Origin: Natronorubrum bangense
GTDB lineage: Archaea; Halobacteriota; Halobacteria; Halobacteriales; Natrialbaceae
Assembly: GCF_004799645.1 (NCBI RefSeq)
Contig: NZ_CP031305.1
Location: 682,001 to 746,000, forward strand
Reading direction: 5' to 3'
Length of the DNA stretch: 64,000 bases
Both the position numbers and the translations under genes were made by a program. This document shows, in pieces, positions 1-9,394 of this stretch; within the stretch, counting starts at the first letter, position 1; each line of letters begins with the position of its first letter. The notes beneath the pieces are model-generated. The model was not told where the DNA came from. It saw only the letters and a list, made by a program, of their open reading frames with translations, and ran no database searches.

Positions 1-277
1 CGCTGACTGGCCCGGCCTCGAGGGCGGAGTAGTAGGCGAGGATGCCGGCGGCGAGAAAGAGGCCGGCGACGTAGACGTATCCCGCTGCCGGCGTCGTCGC
101 ATACGCCGGTTCGGCGGTTCCAGTCACGAGAAGCACCCCGAGCGTGAGCAGCAGAAAGACTGCCGTGGAGAGAAACAGGGCGACTGCCGGCGGAACGGCC
201 CTCGTAACAACGCTCGTCAGCGGCGGGATGAAGCCGTAGGCGACGAGCGCAACGGCGACCCACAGGAGATACTCCAT
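1..277 (-). CDS. EamA/DMT-type membrane transporter, N-terminal part (runs off left edge)
   Basis: The reverse strand reads open from an ATG at 277 to the window edge, giving 92 codons with no stop. The product starts MEYLLWVAVALVAYGF and shows three hydrophobic segments (about residues 3-20, 28-50 and 65-82) separated by short loops. The small-residue-rich helices and the AGILAYYSALEAGPVS stretch at the end of the third segment are typical of the EamA (drug/metabolite transporter) fold, whose full proteins have about ten helices. The substrate cannot be told. The gene is truncated only by the window. Confidence 0.7.
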   Translation of the reverse strand, partial: MEYLLWVAVALVAYGFIPPLTSVVTRAVPPAVALFLSTAVFLLLTLGVLLVTGTAEPAYATTPAAGYVYVAGLFLAAGILAYYSALEAGPVS

Positions 278-571
278 GTACCGAGAGACACCTATCGAGG
301 GAGTTATCTGTACCGGTCGATGCACCGGCGGTAAGAGACGTTAGTCGCCGTATATCCACTAGCAGTCGTGTTCGCCCATGGAGCGCCCTATCCTGGAAAG
401 ACCGGTGTCCGAACCCGATCCAGAGCACGGGTCGTCGTCTCGATCAAACCCGACGAATCAGCCATTTGAGGGGGAGTCTACGACAGTCGGACAGGACAGT
501 TGGTTGTCGCTCGAGTGGCTCGACAGAGCCGTACTGCCGGCCTGCGATGAACGCGGTGGATCCTGCCCAGC

Positions 572-682
572 TCACCATCGAGTCGAAATATACAACAGTG
601 CGATCATACCGAGAATCGCCAGCACGAACAGCGCGATCGTGGCGATTTCCGGATAGAGGGCGTCGATCATCGCATCGCTCAT
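572..682 (-). CDS. Small single-pass membrane protein, 36 aa (tentative)
   Basis: A short reverse-strand ORF begins at ATG 682 and ends with TGA at 572. It encodes an acidic start (MSDAMIDALYPE) followed by one hydrophobic helix of about 20 residues (IATIALFVLAILGMIALLYI) and a short basic end. That one-helix layout is common among haloarchaeal microproteins. No Shine-Dalgarno is evident, which fits leaderless haloarchaeal mRNA. No function is recognised. It could be a chance ORF, but the clean hydrophobic block flanked by polar ends argues for a real product. Confidence 0.4.
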   Translation of the reverse strand: MSDAMIDALYPEIATIALFVLAILGMIALLYISTRW

Positions 683-955
683 ACCTGTGATTTGGCGTAA
701 TCGAACAAAGCGGTGTTGATTCTACCAGTGCTTCGGACAGAGTAGTGGACGACCGTCGATAGCAGTTTCACCCCCCTCGGTCAGAACGGAATTCGGTGCG
801 TTCTCTGGAGGACGTCACCGATCGTTCACGAACCCTAACGAGAATCGGTAACAATAGTAAAACAGACCGTACAGCTGCTGACAGTGGTGAAACCACCACT
901 TTCGTCAACACCACTCACGAAAGACATATGTGCGATTCCTCCCTCGCCCTATTTA

Positions 956-1069
956 ATGGCAGAATCCCACTACAAGTGCAGAAACTGTGAGGAAGAGTTG
1001 CACTATCAGACCACAAAACACAACGGCTGCCCGAACTGCGGAGTGATGCCGCTCCATAGCGCAGACTGA
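956..1069 (+). CDS. Rubrerythrin-like zinc-ribbon microprotein, 37 aa
   Basis: The ATG at 956 gives a 37-residue protein with two CxxC knuckles: CRNC at residues 8-11 and CPNC about 16 residues later. Together they form a four-cysteine zinc ribbon like the rubredoxin-like end of rubrerythrin. The longer ORF upstream of this ATG lacks such character, so the internal start is preferred. Such one-domain zinc microproteins are numerous in haloarchaea and mostly uncharacterised; a structural or regulatory role is inference. It stands alone, with no clear operon partner. Confidence 0.7.
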   Translation: MAESHYKCRNCEEELHYQTTKHNGCPNCGVMPLHSAD

Positions 1070-1362
1070 GCCGACGTTTCACGACGTACTGACGGTGTGA
1101 TCACGCCGATCAGTTCGTGCCGGCTGGATCGGAAAACGAGTCGCGGCGATGTAGTCATGAACTCGGCTGCTGATGGCCGTTCTGGGGAGGTCCGCGCCGT
1201 CACAATCGGTCGACACCTCACGAGCAGTCGTCGACTGCTTCGACCGCACGCTTTTTGTTCACACTGGCGAACATACACGCTAACTCCGTGTTTCCTGCTG
1301 TCGTCGACACTGCCGTGACATGCGCTACACAGAGCCACGTCGCGACATACTCGAGTGACGGC

Positions 1363-2007
1363 ATGCTCGCAGTTGTCGTCCCCGATCTCTCTCGAGCGCT
1401 CGGTGTGACTGCCGGCTGGATGCTGCTTACGCTCGTGCTTGGCGCGGTCCTGATCGGAGGGATTCCGTCCCGGACGCAGGCGATCAGAGCCGAGCTTACC
1501 AGCCGCCCAGATCGCGTGTTCCCGGCTGGCTTCATCGTCTTTTTCGGACTGCTTGCGGTCGCCTCGATACCCCTGTTCGTCGCGATGGTTCTCGAGCACC
1601 CGCTGGTCTTCGCCGTCGGCGCTGTCGTTACGCTTCCAACGGTTGCACTCTGGGGCGTGTTGCTGGTCGTTGGAGGATGCTTTGGTGTTCTTGCGGTCGG
1701 TGACTGGCTGGTCGGTCGGGTTGGCTACGAGTCGCCGTCACCGTGGTCGTCTCTCGTCGTTGGAACGCTTGTAATCGGCTCGAGCCAGCTCGTTCCGGTC
1801 CTCGGTGCAGTCGTACTATTGGGGGTGGCAACCATCGGTACAGGAGCCGTCGTGAGACGGCGTCTCGGTCCCGATGGTAGAGACGAATCACTGACTGCCA
1901 CTGACGACGAACCGGTGTCCGCTCCGACAGTGAGTTCAGCGACTGACGACGGGTCAGCCGTGAAGTGGGAGGGGGACAGCGACCCGGAACGTGACTCGAG
2001 TGAGTGA
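1363..2007 (+). CDS. Uncharacterised membrane protein with acidic C-terminal tail
   Basis: This 214-residue product from ATG 1363 has about four hydrophobic segments: residues 12-32, 52-74, 80-110 and 130-160. A hydrophilic acidic tail of about 55 residues follows, rich in D, S and T. An in-frame ATG at 1255 would add 36 residues of low-character sequence, so the start is uncertain. I recognise no catalytic motif. It converges on the CPBP protease gene with only 20 bases between stops. The function is unknown; a membrane scaffold or a small transporter-like protein is possible. Confidence 0.6.
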   Translation: MLAVVVPDLSRALGVTAGWMLLTLVLGAVLIGGIPSRTQAIRAELTSRPDRVFPAGFIVFFGLLAVASIPLFVAMVLEHPLVFAVGAVVTLPTVALWGVLLVVGGCFGVLAVGDWLVGRVGYESPSPWSSLVVGTLVIGSSQLVPVLGAVVLLGVATIGTGAVVRRRLGPDGRDESLTATDDEPVSAPTVSSATDDGSAVKWEGDSDPERDSSE

Positions 2008-2027
2008 TACCAGCCGTCTCGACGCGC

Positions 2028-2801
2028 TCACGTGTACAGGAGGAAGTTTTGCAGGTAGACGACTGCATTGAAACCTCCGTGAACCAGCGCTGGAACGACG
2101 AGATTGTCGGAGAGTTCGTAGAGAACGCCAAGGTAGAGGCCAAGTGTCGTGACGGTGCCGAGACTGACGAGCACAGCACTGATGTCATCGCCCATGTAGA
2201 CCGGAAAATGGACGGCAGCGAACACGACGGCAGCGAGAACGACTGCCAGTGCAGTCGGGAACGTCTCGGTGAGCCGTGACTGAATAACGCCGCGGTAGAG
2301 CAACTCCTCGCCGGGTCCGGTGAGCAAGATCGCGATCGGGATGCCGAGCAACAACAGGAGCGGGTACTCACGTCCCTGCTCGATTCCGGAGTGGGTCGTT
2401 CCCTCGCCACCCACACCGAACGGATCGAACAGATCGACGGCGAACTGATAGCTGACCGCGACGATAAACGCACCGAACAGCCCGACGATGATCCACACCA
2501 GATCCCAGCGATCGGGTTTGCGAAGCCGGAGGAACTCGAGGACGAACGCCCGGTCGAATCCGTGACGCCGAACGAGCAGGTACGTCAACGCGAGTCCGCC
2601 AGCCCCGACGACGTTGAACGCGACTGACGACGCAAGCTGGGTGACAGTCTGTGTCGTGTATCCAAAGAGGAGCAGGTGGCCCTCGACGCCGAGGGTTGCA
2701 GCAAAGCCAGTTAGCCAGCCGACGACCCCGAGACCGAGACAGAGGCCGATGGCACGAACGCTTGGTGGAACGGGCACGGACGACCATCGGTTCGCTGGCA
2801 T
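2028..2801 (-). CDS. CPBP-family intramembrane metalloprotease
   Basis: This 257-residue polytopic membrane protein carries the CPBP (Abi/CAAX protease) signature. EELLYRG at about residues 162-168 gives the EExxxR motif, followed by FAAVHF and then a third motif region VPALVHGGFNAVVY near the C-terminus. The two glutamates and the later histidines are the expected metal and catalytic residues, so the enzyme looks intact. Family members process prenylated or hydrophobic peptides, or act in bacteriocin self-immunity; the haloarchaeal substrates are unknown. Start MPANRW at 2801 sits about 25-30 bases downstream of an AT-rich promoter. A second, divergent CPBP protein lies at 23905-25029. Confidence 0.9.
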   Translation of the reverse strand: MPANRWSSVPVPPSVRAIGLCLGLGVVGWLTGFAATLGVEGHLLLFGYTTQTVTQLASSVAFNVVGAGGLALTYLLVRRHGFDRAFVLEFLRLRKPDRWDLVWIIVGLFGAFIVAVSYQFAVDLFDPFGVGGEGTTHSGIEQGREYPLLLLLGIPIAILLTGPGEELLYRGVIQSRLTETFPTALAVVLAAVVFAAVHFPVYMGDDISAVLVSLGTVTTLGLYLGVLYELSDNLVVPALVHGGFNAVVYLQNFLLYT

Positions 2802-2819
2802 ACGTCTGGGTATCGGTTC

Positions 2820-2836
2820 GCAATAAAAATAAATAC
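2820..2836 (-). promoter_or_regulatory. Probable TATA-box promoter of the CPBP protease gene
   Basis: The reverse strand reads TATTTATTTTTATTG about 20-35 bases before the ATG at 2801, in an otherwise GC-rich region. The spacing fits a haloarchaeal TATA box driving a leaderless or nearly leaderless transcript. This is inferred from position and composition only. Confidence 0.5.
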
Positions 2837-3062
2837 TGACTGTGACACCGACGCCTGTGGAGCGACCAGTACTTGTTGGGGGGCTCGTTTTAAACGATTA
2901 GTGAGTTTTCGTGGCTGTTTTTCGACTGAAGCCGAGATGCCGTGACTAGGCCGCCACTGCAGCTGGCACGGCCCTCGAACTGCTTGACTAGACTGTTATC
3001 GTGAGACAAGGTAACAAAAACATTACAAAAAGAATAATGGATCGTTTGTGTCTCTAAAGAAG

Positions 3063-4721
3063 ATGAAGATGCCTTCTGCAACAGACCAAACGCTTCGACC
3101 GTTCTTGTGGCGCGCAGCCAACCTGTATTCCGACACGGAGATCGTCTCCCGGAATCACGACGGCATGCAACGGTACACCTACAGTGAGTACGACGACCGG
3201 ACAGCCCAGCTCGCGAACGCACTTGACGAGTATGGCATCGAGGAGGGCGACCGGGTGGGAACGTTCTGCTGGAACCACTCACGGCACTTCGAGACATACT
3301 TCGCCGTCCCATCGATGGGAGCACAGCTCCATACGATCAATCCGTTGCTCCCCGACGCACACATTCAGTACATCGTCGACAACGCCGACGACCAGCTGAT
3401 CTTCGTCGATCAGTCGCTCGCACCGAAACTCGCTAGCGCGGTCGCCGACGCCGACGACGAGTTTGACGGCGTCGACTTCGTCGTCATGGGTAGCGAGGAA
3501 TCCGACGCCCTCGAGGCAACCCCCTATGAGTCGTTCATCGATGGTTACTCGACCGACTACGACTGGCCGGACATCTCCGAAGAGCAGCCGGCAGGGATGT
3601 GTTATACCTCGGGGACGACGGGCAACCCGAAAGGTGTCGAGTACACCCAGCAGATGCTCTGGAGCCACACGATGGCGACCCAGGCGCCACAGGGGATTCC
3701 AATGGCCGACGACGACGTCGTCATGCCCGTTGTGCCGATGTTCCACGTCAACGCCTGGGGAATGCCGTTTACGGCGACGGCAGGCGGCGCCAAACAGGTC
3801 TTCCCCGGCCCCTCGCCGGACCCCGAAGATCTCGCTGGACTCATCGAAAACGAGGGCGTGACGATCAGTGCCGGCGTCCCGACCGTCTGGCTGGGTCTGA
3901 TGGAGCACTGCTCGGAGAACCAGGTCGATCTCTCGACACTCGAGACCGTGATCGTCGGCGGTTCGGCGGCCCCGAAGTCGATGATCGAGTGGTTCGACGA
4001 TCAGGGCGTCGAGGTGCTCCACGCATGGGGGATGACCGAGATGTCACCGATCGGATCAGTCTCGCATCTCAAAGCCGACCTGCAGGACGCAGACTACGAT
4101 ACACAGGTAGAAAAACGCAGCAAGCAGGGGCTGATGGTGCCCGGCCTCGAGTTCAAGGTCATCGACGAAAACGGCGAGGAGATTGCCTGGGACGGGGAGG
4201 AGTTCGGCGAGCTATGGATCCGCGGCCCGTGGGTGACCAAAGAGTACTTCAAACGGCCTGAAGCCAACGAAACGGATTTCGAGGACGGCTGGCTCAAGAC
4301 CGGTGACGTGGTCACCGTCGACGAACACGGCTACATCAAGATCGTCGACCGAGAGAAGGACGTGATCAAATCCGGCGGCGAGTGGATCTCCTCGGTCGAA
4401 CTCGAGAACGCGATCATGGCCCACGACGACGTCTCCGAGGCGGCCGTCGTCGGCGTGCCACACGAGCGCTGGCAGGAGCGACCGGTTGCGTTCGTCGTCC
4501 CGACGGCGGACGCTGACCGAGAGGCGCTCGTCGAGGAGGTCTCCGAGCTGCTCGCCGACGAGTACCCCAAATGGTGGCTGCCGGACGAGATCGAGTTCAT
4601 CAAAGAAGTGCCGAAGACGGCGACGGGCAAGTTCTCGAAAAAGGACATCCGCGAAGAGTACGCTGACCAGTCGCTCGTCGAGGGACAGGTTCCAGAAGAC
4701 GCTGCGCCGGACCGCGACTAG
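3063..4721 (+). CDS. Long-chain fatty-acid--CoA ligase (AMP-binding, ANL superfamily)
   Basis: This enzyme activates a carboxylic acid with ATP to an acyl-adenylate and transfers it to CoA in the cytoplasm. The 552-residue protein has the phosphate-binding loop YTSGTTGNPKGV at about residue 180, the adenine-region motif HAWGMTEMSP, the hinge region GWLKTGD ... DREKDVIKSGGEWIS, and the C-terminal catalytic lysine in KTATGKFSKKDIRE. It therefore looks complete and active. In-frame GTG 3048 and ATG 3063 are both possible starts; 3063 (MKMPSATDQ) matches the usual N-terminus better. The chain-length preference cannot be read from sequence. It converges on purB, with 27 bases between stops. Confidence 0.92.
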   Translation: MKMPSATDQTLRPFLWRAANLYSDTEIVSRNHDGMQRYTYSEYDDRTAQLANALDEYGIEEGDRVGTFCWNHSRHFETYFAVPSMGAQLHTINPLLPDAHIQYIVDNADDQLIFVDQSLAPKLASAVADADDEFDGVDFVVMGSEESDALEATPYESFIDGYSTDYDWPDISEEQPAGMCYTSGTTGNPKGVEYTQQMLWSHTMATQAPQGIPMADDDVVMPVVPMFHVNAWGMPFTATAGGAKQVFPGPSPDPEDLAGLIENEGVTISAGVPTVWLGLMEHCSENQVDLSTLETVIVGGSAAPKSMIEWFDDQGVEVLHAWGMTEMSPIGSVSHLKADLQDADYDTQVEKRSKQGLMVPGLEFKVIDENGEEIAWDGEEFGELWIRGPWVTKEYFKRPEANETDFEDGWLKTGDVVTVDEHGYIKIVDREKDVIKSGGEWISSVELENAIMAHDDVSEAAVVGVPHERWQERPVAFVVPTADADREALVEEVSELLADEYPKWWLPDEIEFIKEVPKTATGKFSKKDIREEYADQSLVEGQVPEDAAPDRD

Positions 4722-4748
4722 CGACGCACGGATGTCGCTACTTCGGTT

Positions 4749-6134
4749 TTACTCGAGGGCGTCGACGAGGTCGCTCGCGACGCCGGTGTAGCCTGCCGGC
4801 GTCAGGGCGTGGAGTTCCTCGCGGACGGCCTCGTCGACCTCGAGGTCGTCGAACATGTCACGGAAGTCCTCGATCGAGACGTCTTTGCCGCGCGTGACGG
4901 CTTTGACGCGCTCGTAGGCATCCTCTTGGCCCTCGCGTCGGAGGATCGTCTGGACGGCCTCGCCGATGATCTCGGGGGTCGACTCGAGGTCTTCGCGCAT
5001 GACCTGCTTGGTCGGGACGACTTTCGAAAGCCCTGCCGACGTTTTGCCGTAGCCGATGAGACAGTGAGCGAACGCGGCACCGATGTTTCGCTTGACCGTC
5101 GAATCGGAGAGGTCACGCTGGAGTCGCGAGGTGGTGACGTAGTCCGCGAGGAAGGTCAGATCGGAGTTGGCCTTCGAGAGGTTCCCCTCGCTGTTCTCGA
5201 AGTCGATCGGGTTGACCTTGTGTGGCATCGTCGACGACCCCGTTTCGCCCTCGACGGCCTCCTGGCCGAGATAGCGATCGGAGACGTAGAGCCACACGTC
5301 CAGATCGAGGTCGAGGAGGACGTCGTTTGCGCCACGGAAGGCGTCGAAGACGGCGGCGAGGTCGTCACACGGGTTGACCTGCGTCGTGAGGGATTCGAAC
5401 TCGAGGCCGAGTCCCGTGACGAACTCCGCAGCGAACGCCGACCAGTCGACGTCGGGGTAGGCGGCGACGTGGGCCGCGTACGTTCCGGAGGCCCCGCCGA
5501 GTTTGCCGCTGAGTTCGTCGGTCGTGCGTCGAATCCGGCCCGTCGCACGGCCAAGGCGGGCCGCGTAGACGGCCATCTCTTTGCCGAACGTCGTCGGCGT
5601 CGCGGGCTGGCCGTGAGTGCGGGCGAGCATCGGGAGATCGCGGTGCTCGCGGGCCATCTCGGCGAGCGTCTCGCGGACGTCGTACAGCGCTGGTAGGAGG
5701 ACCTCGTCGACGGCGTCCCGGACGAGCAGTCGGTGGGCGAGGTTGTTGACGTCCTCGCTCGTGAGTCCGAAGTGGATCCACGCCGAGGCGTCGCTGTCCT
5801 CGGGCAGGCGGTGGCGAACGAAGTACTCGACGGCTTTGACGTCGTGGTTCGTCGCGTCGAAGCCGGCGTGGCCCTCAGTCTCGAGTTTCTTGATCAGTTG
5901 GGCGTCCTCCTCGGCGAAGTGTTTGTACAGCCCGCGGAGGTGTTCGCGCTCCTCGAGGCCGAGTTCCAGCGGCGTCGCCTCGAGGTCGGCGAGTGCGATC
6001 AGGTATTCGACTTCGACGCGAACCCGGGCTCGCATGAGCGCGGCCTCGCTCGCGTACGGTGACAGTGGTGCAGTCCGACTGCCGTAGCGACCGTCTAGGG
6101 GTGAGACGGCGTACAGGGCGTCAGTCTCGGTCAT
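4749..6134 (-). CDS. purB: Adenylosuccinate lyase
   Basis: PurB catalyses two purine steps: SAICAR to AICAR, and adenylosuccinate to AMP, each releasing fumarate. The 461-residue protein begins MTETDALYAVSPLDGRYG, the classic N-terminus. It contains the fumarase/aspartase signature GSSTMPHKVNPI at about residues 285-296 and the TSEDVNNLAH and ARTHGQPATP motifs of the active site. The reading frame stays open well upstream of ATG 6134, but that part has no family character. The PurN-PurH fusion starts divergently 177 bases away, so the two purine genes share an intergenic promoter region and may be co-regulated. Confidence 0.96.
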   Translation of the reverse strand: MTETDALYAVSPLDGRYGSRTAPLSPYASEAALMRARVRVEVEYLIALADLEATPLELGLEEREHLRGLYKHFAEEDAQLIKKLETEGHAGFDATNHDVKAVEYFVRHRLPEDSDASAWIHFGLTSEDVNNLAHRLLVRDAVDEVLLPALYDVRETLAEMAREHRDLPMLARTHGQPATPTTFGKEMAVYAARLGRATGRIRRTTDELSGKLGGASGTYAAHVAAYPDVDWSAFAAEFVTGLGLEFESLTTQVNPCDDLAAVFDAFRGANDVLLDLDLDVWLYVSDRYLGQEAVEGETGSSTMPHKVNPIDFENSEGNLSKANSDLTFLADYVTTSRLQRDLSDSTVKRNIGAAFAHCLIGYGKTSAGLSKVVPTKQVMREDLESTPEIIGEAVQTILRREGQEDAYERVKAVTRGKDVSIEDFRDMFDDLEVDEAVREELHALTPAGYTGVASDLVDALE

Positions 6135-6311
6135 TGTCCGAGTCTTTCCAGCACGGTGCAAAAGGGTATCGAAACGACGAGCCGGACAGCACCACGAGTG
6201 TGCATATCTCGAGACGACAGTGTGGAAATGGTGTCGTTGTAATGCACAAACATGAATAGATTGGTGATCGAGACCGCAACCACTTTGTCGCTTGCAGGCG
6301 GGTGTCCGACC

Positions 6312-7949
6312 ATGACGCGAATCGCCGGGATGGCCGGCAACCGAGGGCGCAACCTGTTGAACATCGCCGACCGACAGCCGGGTGGAGCCGAACTCGCCGT
6401 TATCCTCACCAACAGCGAGGACGCACCGGTACTCGAGACCGCTGCCGATCGCGGGATTCCGACCGAGGTCGTCCCACTCGAGGATGACATGAGCCGCAGC
6501 GAGCACGAGGAAGCCGTGCTCGAGGCACTGGCCGAGTACGAGTTCGACCTCGTCTGTCTCGATGGCTACATGCGCATCCTCTCGAACACCTTCCTCGACG
6601 AAACGCCGACGACGCTGAACGTCCACCCATCGCTGCTGCCGTCGTTCCCCGGCATGGACGCCTGGGGCGACGCACTCGAGGCCGACGTCTCAGTCACTGG
6701 CTGTACGGTCCACGTCGTCACCGACGCGACCGACGACGACGGCAACGTCGTCGACAGCGAGGTCGACGGCGGCCCGATCGTCACACAGGAGCCGATCCCG
6801 GTCTACCAAGGCGACGACGCCGACAGCCTGAAAGAGCGCGTCCTCTACGAGGGTGAGTTCCGCGCGTACCCACGTGCAGTCAACTGGTTCGCCGAGGACG
6901 CCGTCGACGTGGATCTCGAGGCCGGTGAGGTCACCGTCGACGCTGACGTGGCGAGTACGGAGAGCGATGACCACGACGGCCTGGCCGCACGACGACTCGT
7001 CTCCGATGACCGCGTCGACACCCTCCGCTACGGGGAGAACCCACACCAGGACGCCGCCGTCTACGCCGACTACACCTGTGACGAAGCCAGCGTCGTCCAC
7101 GCCGACCAGCTCAACGAGGGCGCGAAGGCGCTGTCGTACAACAACTACAACGACGCCGACGGCGCGCTCAACCTGATCAAAGAGTTCGACGAGCCCGCTG
7201 CCGCGGTGATCAAACACACCAACCCAGCCGGCTGTGCGACCGCCGACTCGGTGGCCGAGGCCTACGAGAAGGCCCTCTCGACGGACCCGATGAGCGCCTT
7301 CGGCGGCATCGTCGCACTGAACCGCGAGTGTGATGCCGACACTGCCGAACAGATCATCGACTCGTTCAAGGAAGTCGTCGTCGCACCGGGCTACACCGAC
7401 GACGCGCTCGAGGTGCTCTGCGAGAAGGACAACCTGCGCGTGCTGGACGTCGGCGAGTTGGGTGAGCGAACCGAACGCTTCACCGAGAAGCCGCTCGTCG
7501 GCGGCCGACTCGTGCAGGAACGTGATATGCAATCGATTTCGGTCGACGAGTTAGAGGTCGTCACCGAACGCGAGCCGACCGACGAGGAACTCGAGTCGAT
7601 GGTGTTCGCGTGGCAGACGCTCAAACACGTCAAGTCGAACGGGATTCTCTTCACCAAAGGTACCGAGACGGTCGGCGTCGGGATGGGACAGGTCTCTCGC
7701 GTCGACGCGGTGCGACTCGCGGCGATGAAAGCCGACGAGCACGCAGAAGGCAAGGACGCCGAGGGCGCAGTGATGGCCTCGGACGCGTTCTTCCCCTTCC
7801 CGGACGGCATCGAGGAGGCCGCGAAAGCGGGCATCGAAGCCGTCGTCCAGCCCGGTGGCTCGGTCAACGACGACGACGTGATCGAGGCTGCGGACGAACA
7901 CGACATCGCGATGGCGTTTACCGGACAGCGATCGTTCCGACACGACTGA
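6312..7949 (+). CDS. purNH: Bifunctional GAR transformylase / AICAR transformylase (PurN-PurH fusion)
   Basis: The 545-residue protein joins two formyl-transfer enzymes of purine synthesis. Residues 1-200 are PurN-like, with GNRGRN near the start, the catalytic region NVHPSLLPSFPG, and DGGPIVTQEPIPV carrying the expected Asp. Residues from about 230 onward are the AICAR transformylase part of PurH, with RYGENPHQDAA, KHTNPAGCA, STDPMSAFGG and a C-terminal FFPFPDGIEEAA. The IMP cyclohydrolase (MGS-like) domain of bacterial PurH is absent, as is usual in archaea, where PurO closes the ring. ATG 6312 is chosen because MTRIAGMAGNRGRN matches the PurN N-terminus; the upstream in-frame ATG at 6252 adds 20 unrelated residues. 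Confidence 0.93.
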   Translation: MTRIAGMAGNRGRNLLNIADRQPGGAELAVILTNSEDAPVLETAADRGIPTEVVPLEDDMSRSEHEEAVLEALAEYEFDLVCLDGYMRILSNTFLDETPTTLNVHPSLLPSFPGMDAWGDALEADVSVTGCTVHVVTDATDDDGNVVDSEVDGGPIVTQEPIPVYQGDDADSLKERVLYEGEFRAYPRAVNWFAEDAVDVDLEAGEVTVDADVASTESDDHDGLAARRLVSDDRVDTLRYGENPHQDAAVYADYTCDEASVVHADQLNEGAKALSYNNYNDADGALNLIKEFDEPAAAVIKHTNPAGCATADSVAEAYEKALSTDPMSAFGGIVALNRECDADTAEQIIDSFKEVVVAPGYTDDALEVLCEKDNLRVLDVGELGERTERFTEKPLVGGRLVQERDMQSISVDELEVVTEREPTDEELESMVFAWQTLKHVKSNGILFTKGTETVGVGMGQVSRVDAVRLAAMKADEHAEGKDAEGAVMASDAFFPFPDGIEEAAKAGIEAVVQPGGSVNDDDVIEAADEHDIAMAFTGQRSFRHD

Positions 7950-8266
7950 GCGCCAGCGACGGAGTGTCAACGGCACAAAGTATCTGCCGTTCACTTCGAC
8001 ACGGTCCATACGGTCTGCTGTCCCGATCACCAGCGTGGAGTCGTGATCGGCAGGAACTGACGACAGCAGTCCATCTGAGACCGCAGGCGGTGTGTCCCAC
8101 GGCGAAACACGATCGAGAAGTGGAGTGAGCTGGAGCTCAGACACCGGTTTTTTGCTCCGAACTGATCGGTCTGCTATGGGCGCCCTATCTACTCACGATC
8201 GCACCGCTCTGCTGGGGTCGAACGGGACGCGATGAAAAACGGCTTGCGAAATTCGAAAGCTACCGA
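7950..8266. other. 317 bp intergenic stretch between convergent purNH and carA
   Basis: This stretch lies between two converging genes. ORFs through it have no protein-like character, and I see no tRNA, repeat array or strong TATA element. It probably holds only the 3' ends and termination signals of the two transcripts. Confidence 0.5.
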
Positions 8267-9343
8267 TCAGTCGTCAGCAGGGACGGCTCGCTGGTTCTGT
8301 GGGTCGGCCATCGCGAGCACGTCGTCGAAGAAGTCGAGGGTGTCCTGTGGGCCGGGGTTGGCTTCTGGGTGGTACTGGCGAGTGATGATGTCGTGTTCGA
8401 CACCGTCGAGGCCTTCGGGTGTGTCGTCGTTGACGTTGATCTGGGTCACCTCGAGGTAGTCCCCGGGTTCGGCGACCGTGTAGCCGTGGTTCTGCGTCGT
8501 CATGACGACGCGGCCGGACTCGAGATCCATCACAGGCTGGTTGACGCCGCGGTGACCGAACGTCATCTTCTCGGTCGTGCCGCCGAGCGCCTCGGCGACG
8601 ATCTGCTGGCCGAGACAGATGCCGGCGACGGGAGTCTCCTCGACGAACGCATCGACGATGTCAATCGCCTCCTCGTAGTTTGCGGGATCGCCGGGGCCGT
8701 TCGAGATGAACAGGATGTCGGGGTCGACGGCCTCGATGTCTGCCTCGGTCGCGTCGTGGGGCAGGACGTGGACCGTTGCGTTGCGCTCGACCAGCGAGTC
8801 GATGATCGAGCCTTTCGCGCCACAGTCGACCAGTGCGACCGTGTCGCCATCGTTGTCCTCGCCGTGGACGACCGTCTCGTCGACACTGACTTGCGCGCCG
8901 ATATCCGTGTGGTCGCTCATCGCTTTGCACTGTTCGAGCTGTTCGAGTGCGTCTTCTTCGGTGACGTCGTCGCCGACGGCGATCCCACATTTCATAGCGC
9001 CGCCGTCACGGATGTCGGTGACGACTTCGCGGGTGTCGAGATGGTCGACGGCGGGGACGTCCTCGCTTTCGAGCCACTCGGTGACGTCGTCGGTGAGCTC
9101 CTTTGCGAGCACGGCGCGTGGGTGGATACGGTCGGACTCGAATCGCTCCTCACGGACGCCGTAGTTACCGATCAGCGGGTACGAGAAGGTCAGGATCTGC
9201 TCCTCATACGATGGGTCGGTCAGACTTTCTTCGTAACCGGTGTATGCCGTCGTGAAAACGAGTTCGCCACGAGCTGTGCCAGAAGCACGACCACGCCCCT
9301 CGAGTACGTGGCCCCCTTCCAGTGCAACGTAGGCTGCTGTCAT
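8267..9343 (-). CDS. carA: Carbamoyl-phosphate synthase small (glutaminase) subunit
   Basis: CarA hydrolyses glutamine and channels ammonia to CarB for carbamoyl phosphate, feeding pyrimidine and arginine synthesis. The 358-residue protein has the N-terminal CPSase small-subunit domain (TAYTGYEESLTDPSYEEQ at about residue 34) and a class I amidotransferase domain. That domain holds the nucleophile cysteine in GICLGQQ (about residue 243), and the His-Glu pair in YHPEANPGP. All triad residues are present. carB is not adjacent in this window. A divergent Lrp-type gene lies 102 bases upstream, with a perfect palindrome between the two starts, suggesting amino-acid-responsive control. Confidence 0.95.
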   Translation of the reverse strand: MTAAYVALEGGHVLEGRGRASGTARGELVFTTAYTGYEESLTDPSYEEQILTFSYPLIGNYGVREERFESDRIHPRAVLAKELTDDVTEWLESEDVPAVDHLDTREVVTDIRDGGAMKCGIAVGDDVTEEDALEQLEQCKAMSDHTDIGAQVSVDETVVHGEDNDGDTVALVDCGAKGSIIDSLVERNATVHVLPHDATEADIEAVDPDILFISNGPGDPANYEEAIDIVDAFVEETPVAGICLGQQIVAEALGGTTEKMTFGHRGVNQPVMDLESGRVVMTTQNHGYTVAEPGDYLEVTQINVNDDTPEGLDGVEHDIITRQYHPEANPGPQDTLDFFDDVLAMADPQNQRAVPADD

Positions 9344-9394
9344 TACGATCTACGTATTGGAGCAACCGGCATAAGTGTTGTCTTCGAAGCTGAG

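Noticed and set aside
378..656. 92-codon forward ORF near the left edge
   Set aside because: No motif, mixed composition and overlap with the better reverse-strand microprotein.
1006..1599. 197-codon reverse-strand ORF
   Set aside because: It overlaps the zinc-ribbon gene and the membrane-protein gene antisense, and its translation is basic and low in D/E, unlike haloarchaeal proteins.
2820..3047. Extra gene between the CPBP protease and the acyl-CoA ligase
   Set aside because: Only short frames without protein-like content; the region reads as promoter DNA for both flanking genes.
6135..6626. Upstream extension of the purB frame
   Set aside because: Open frame only because it is antisense to purNH; the true PurB N-terminus is at 6134.
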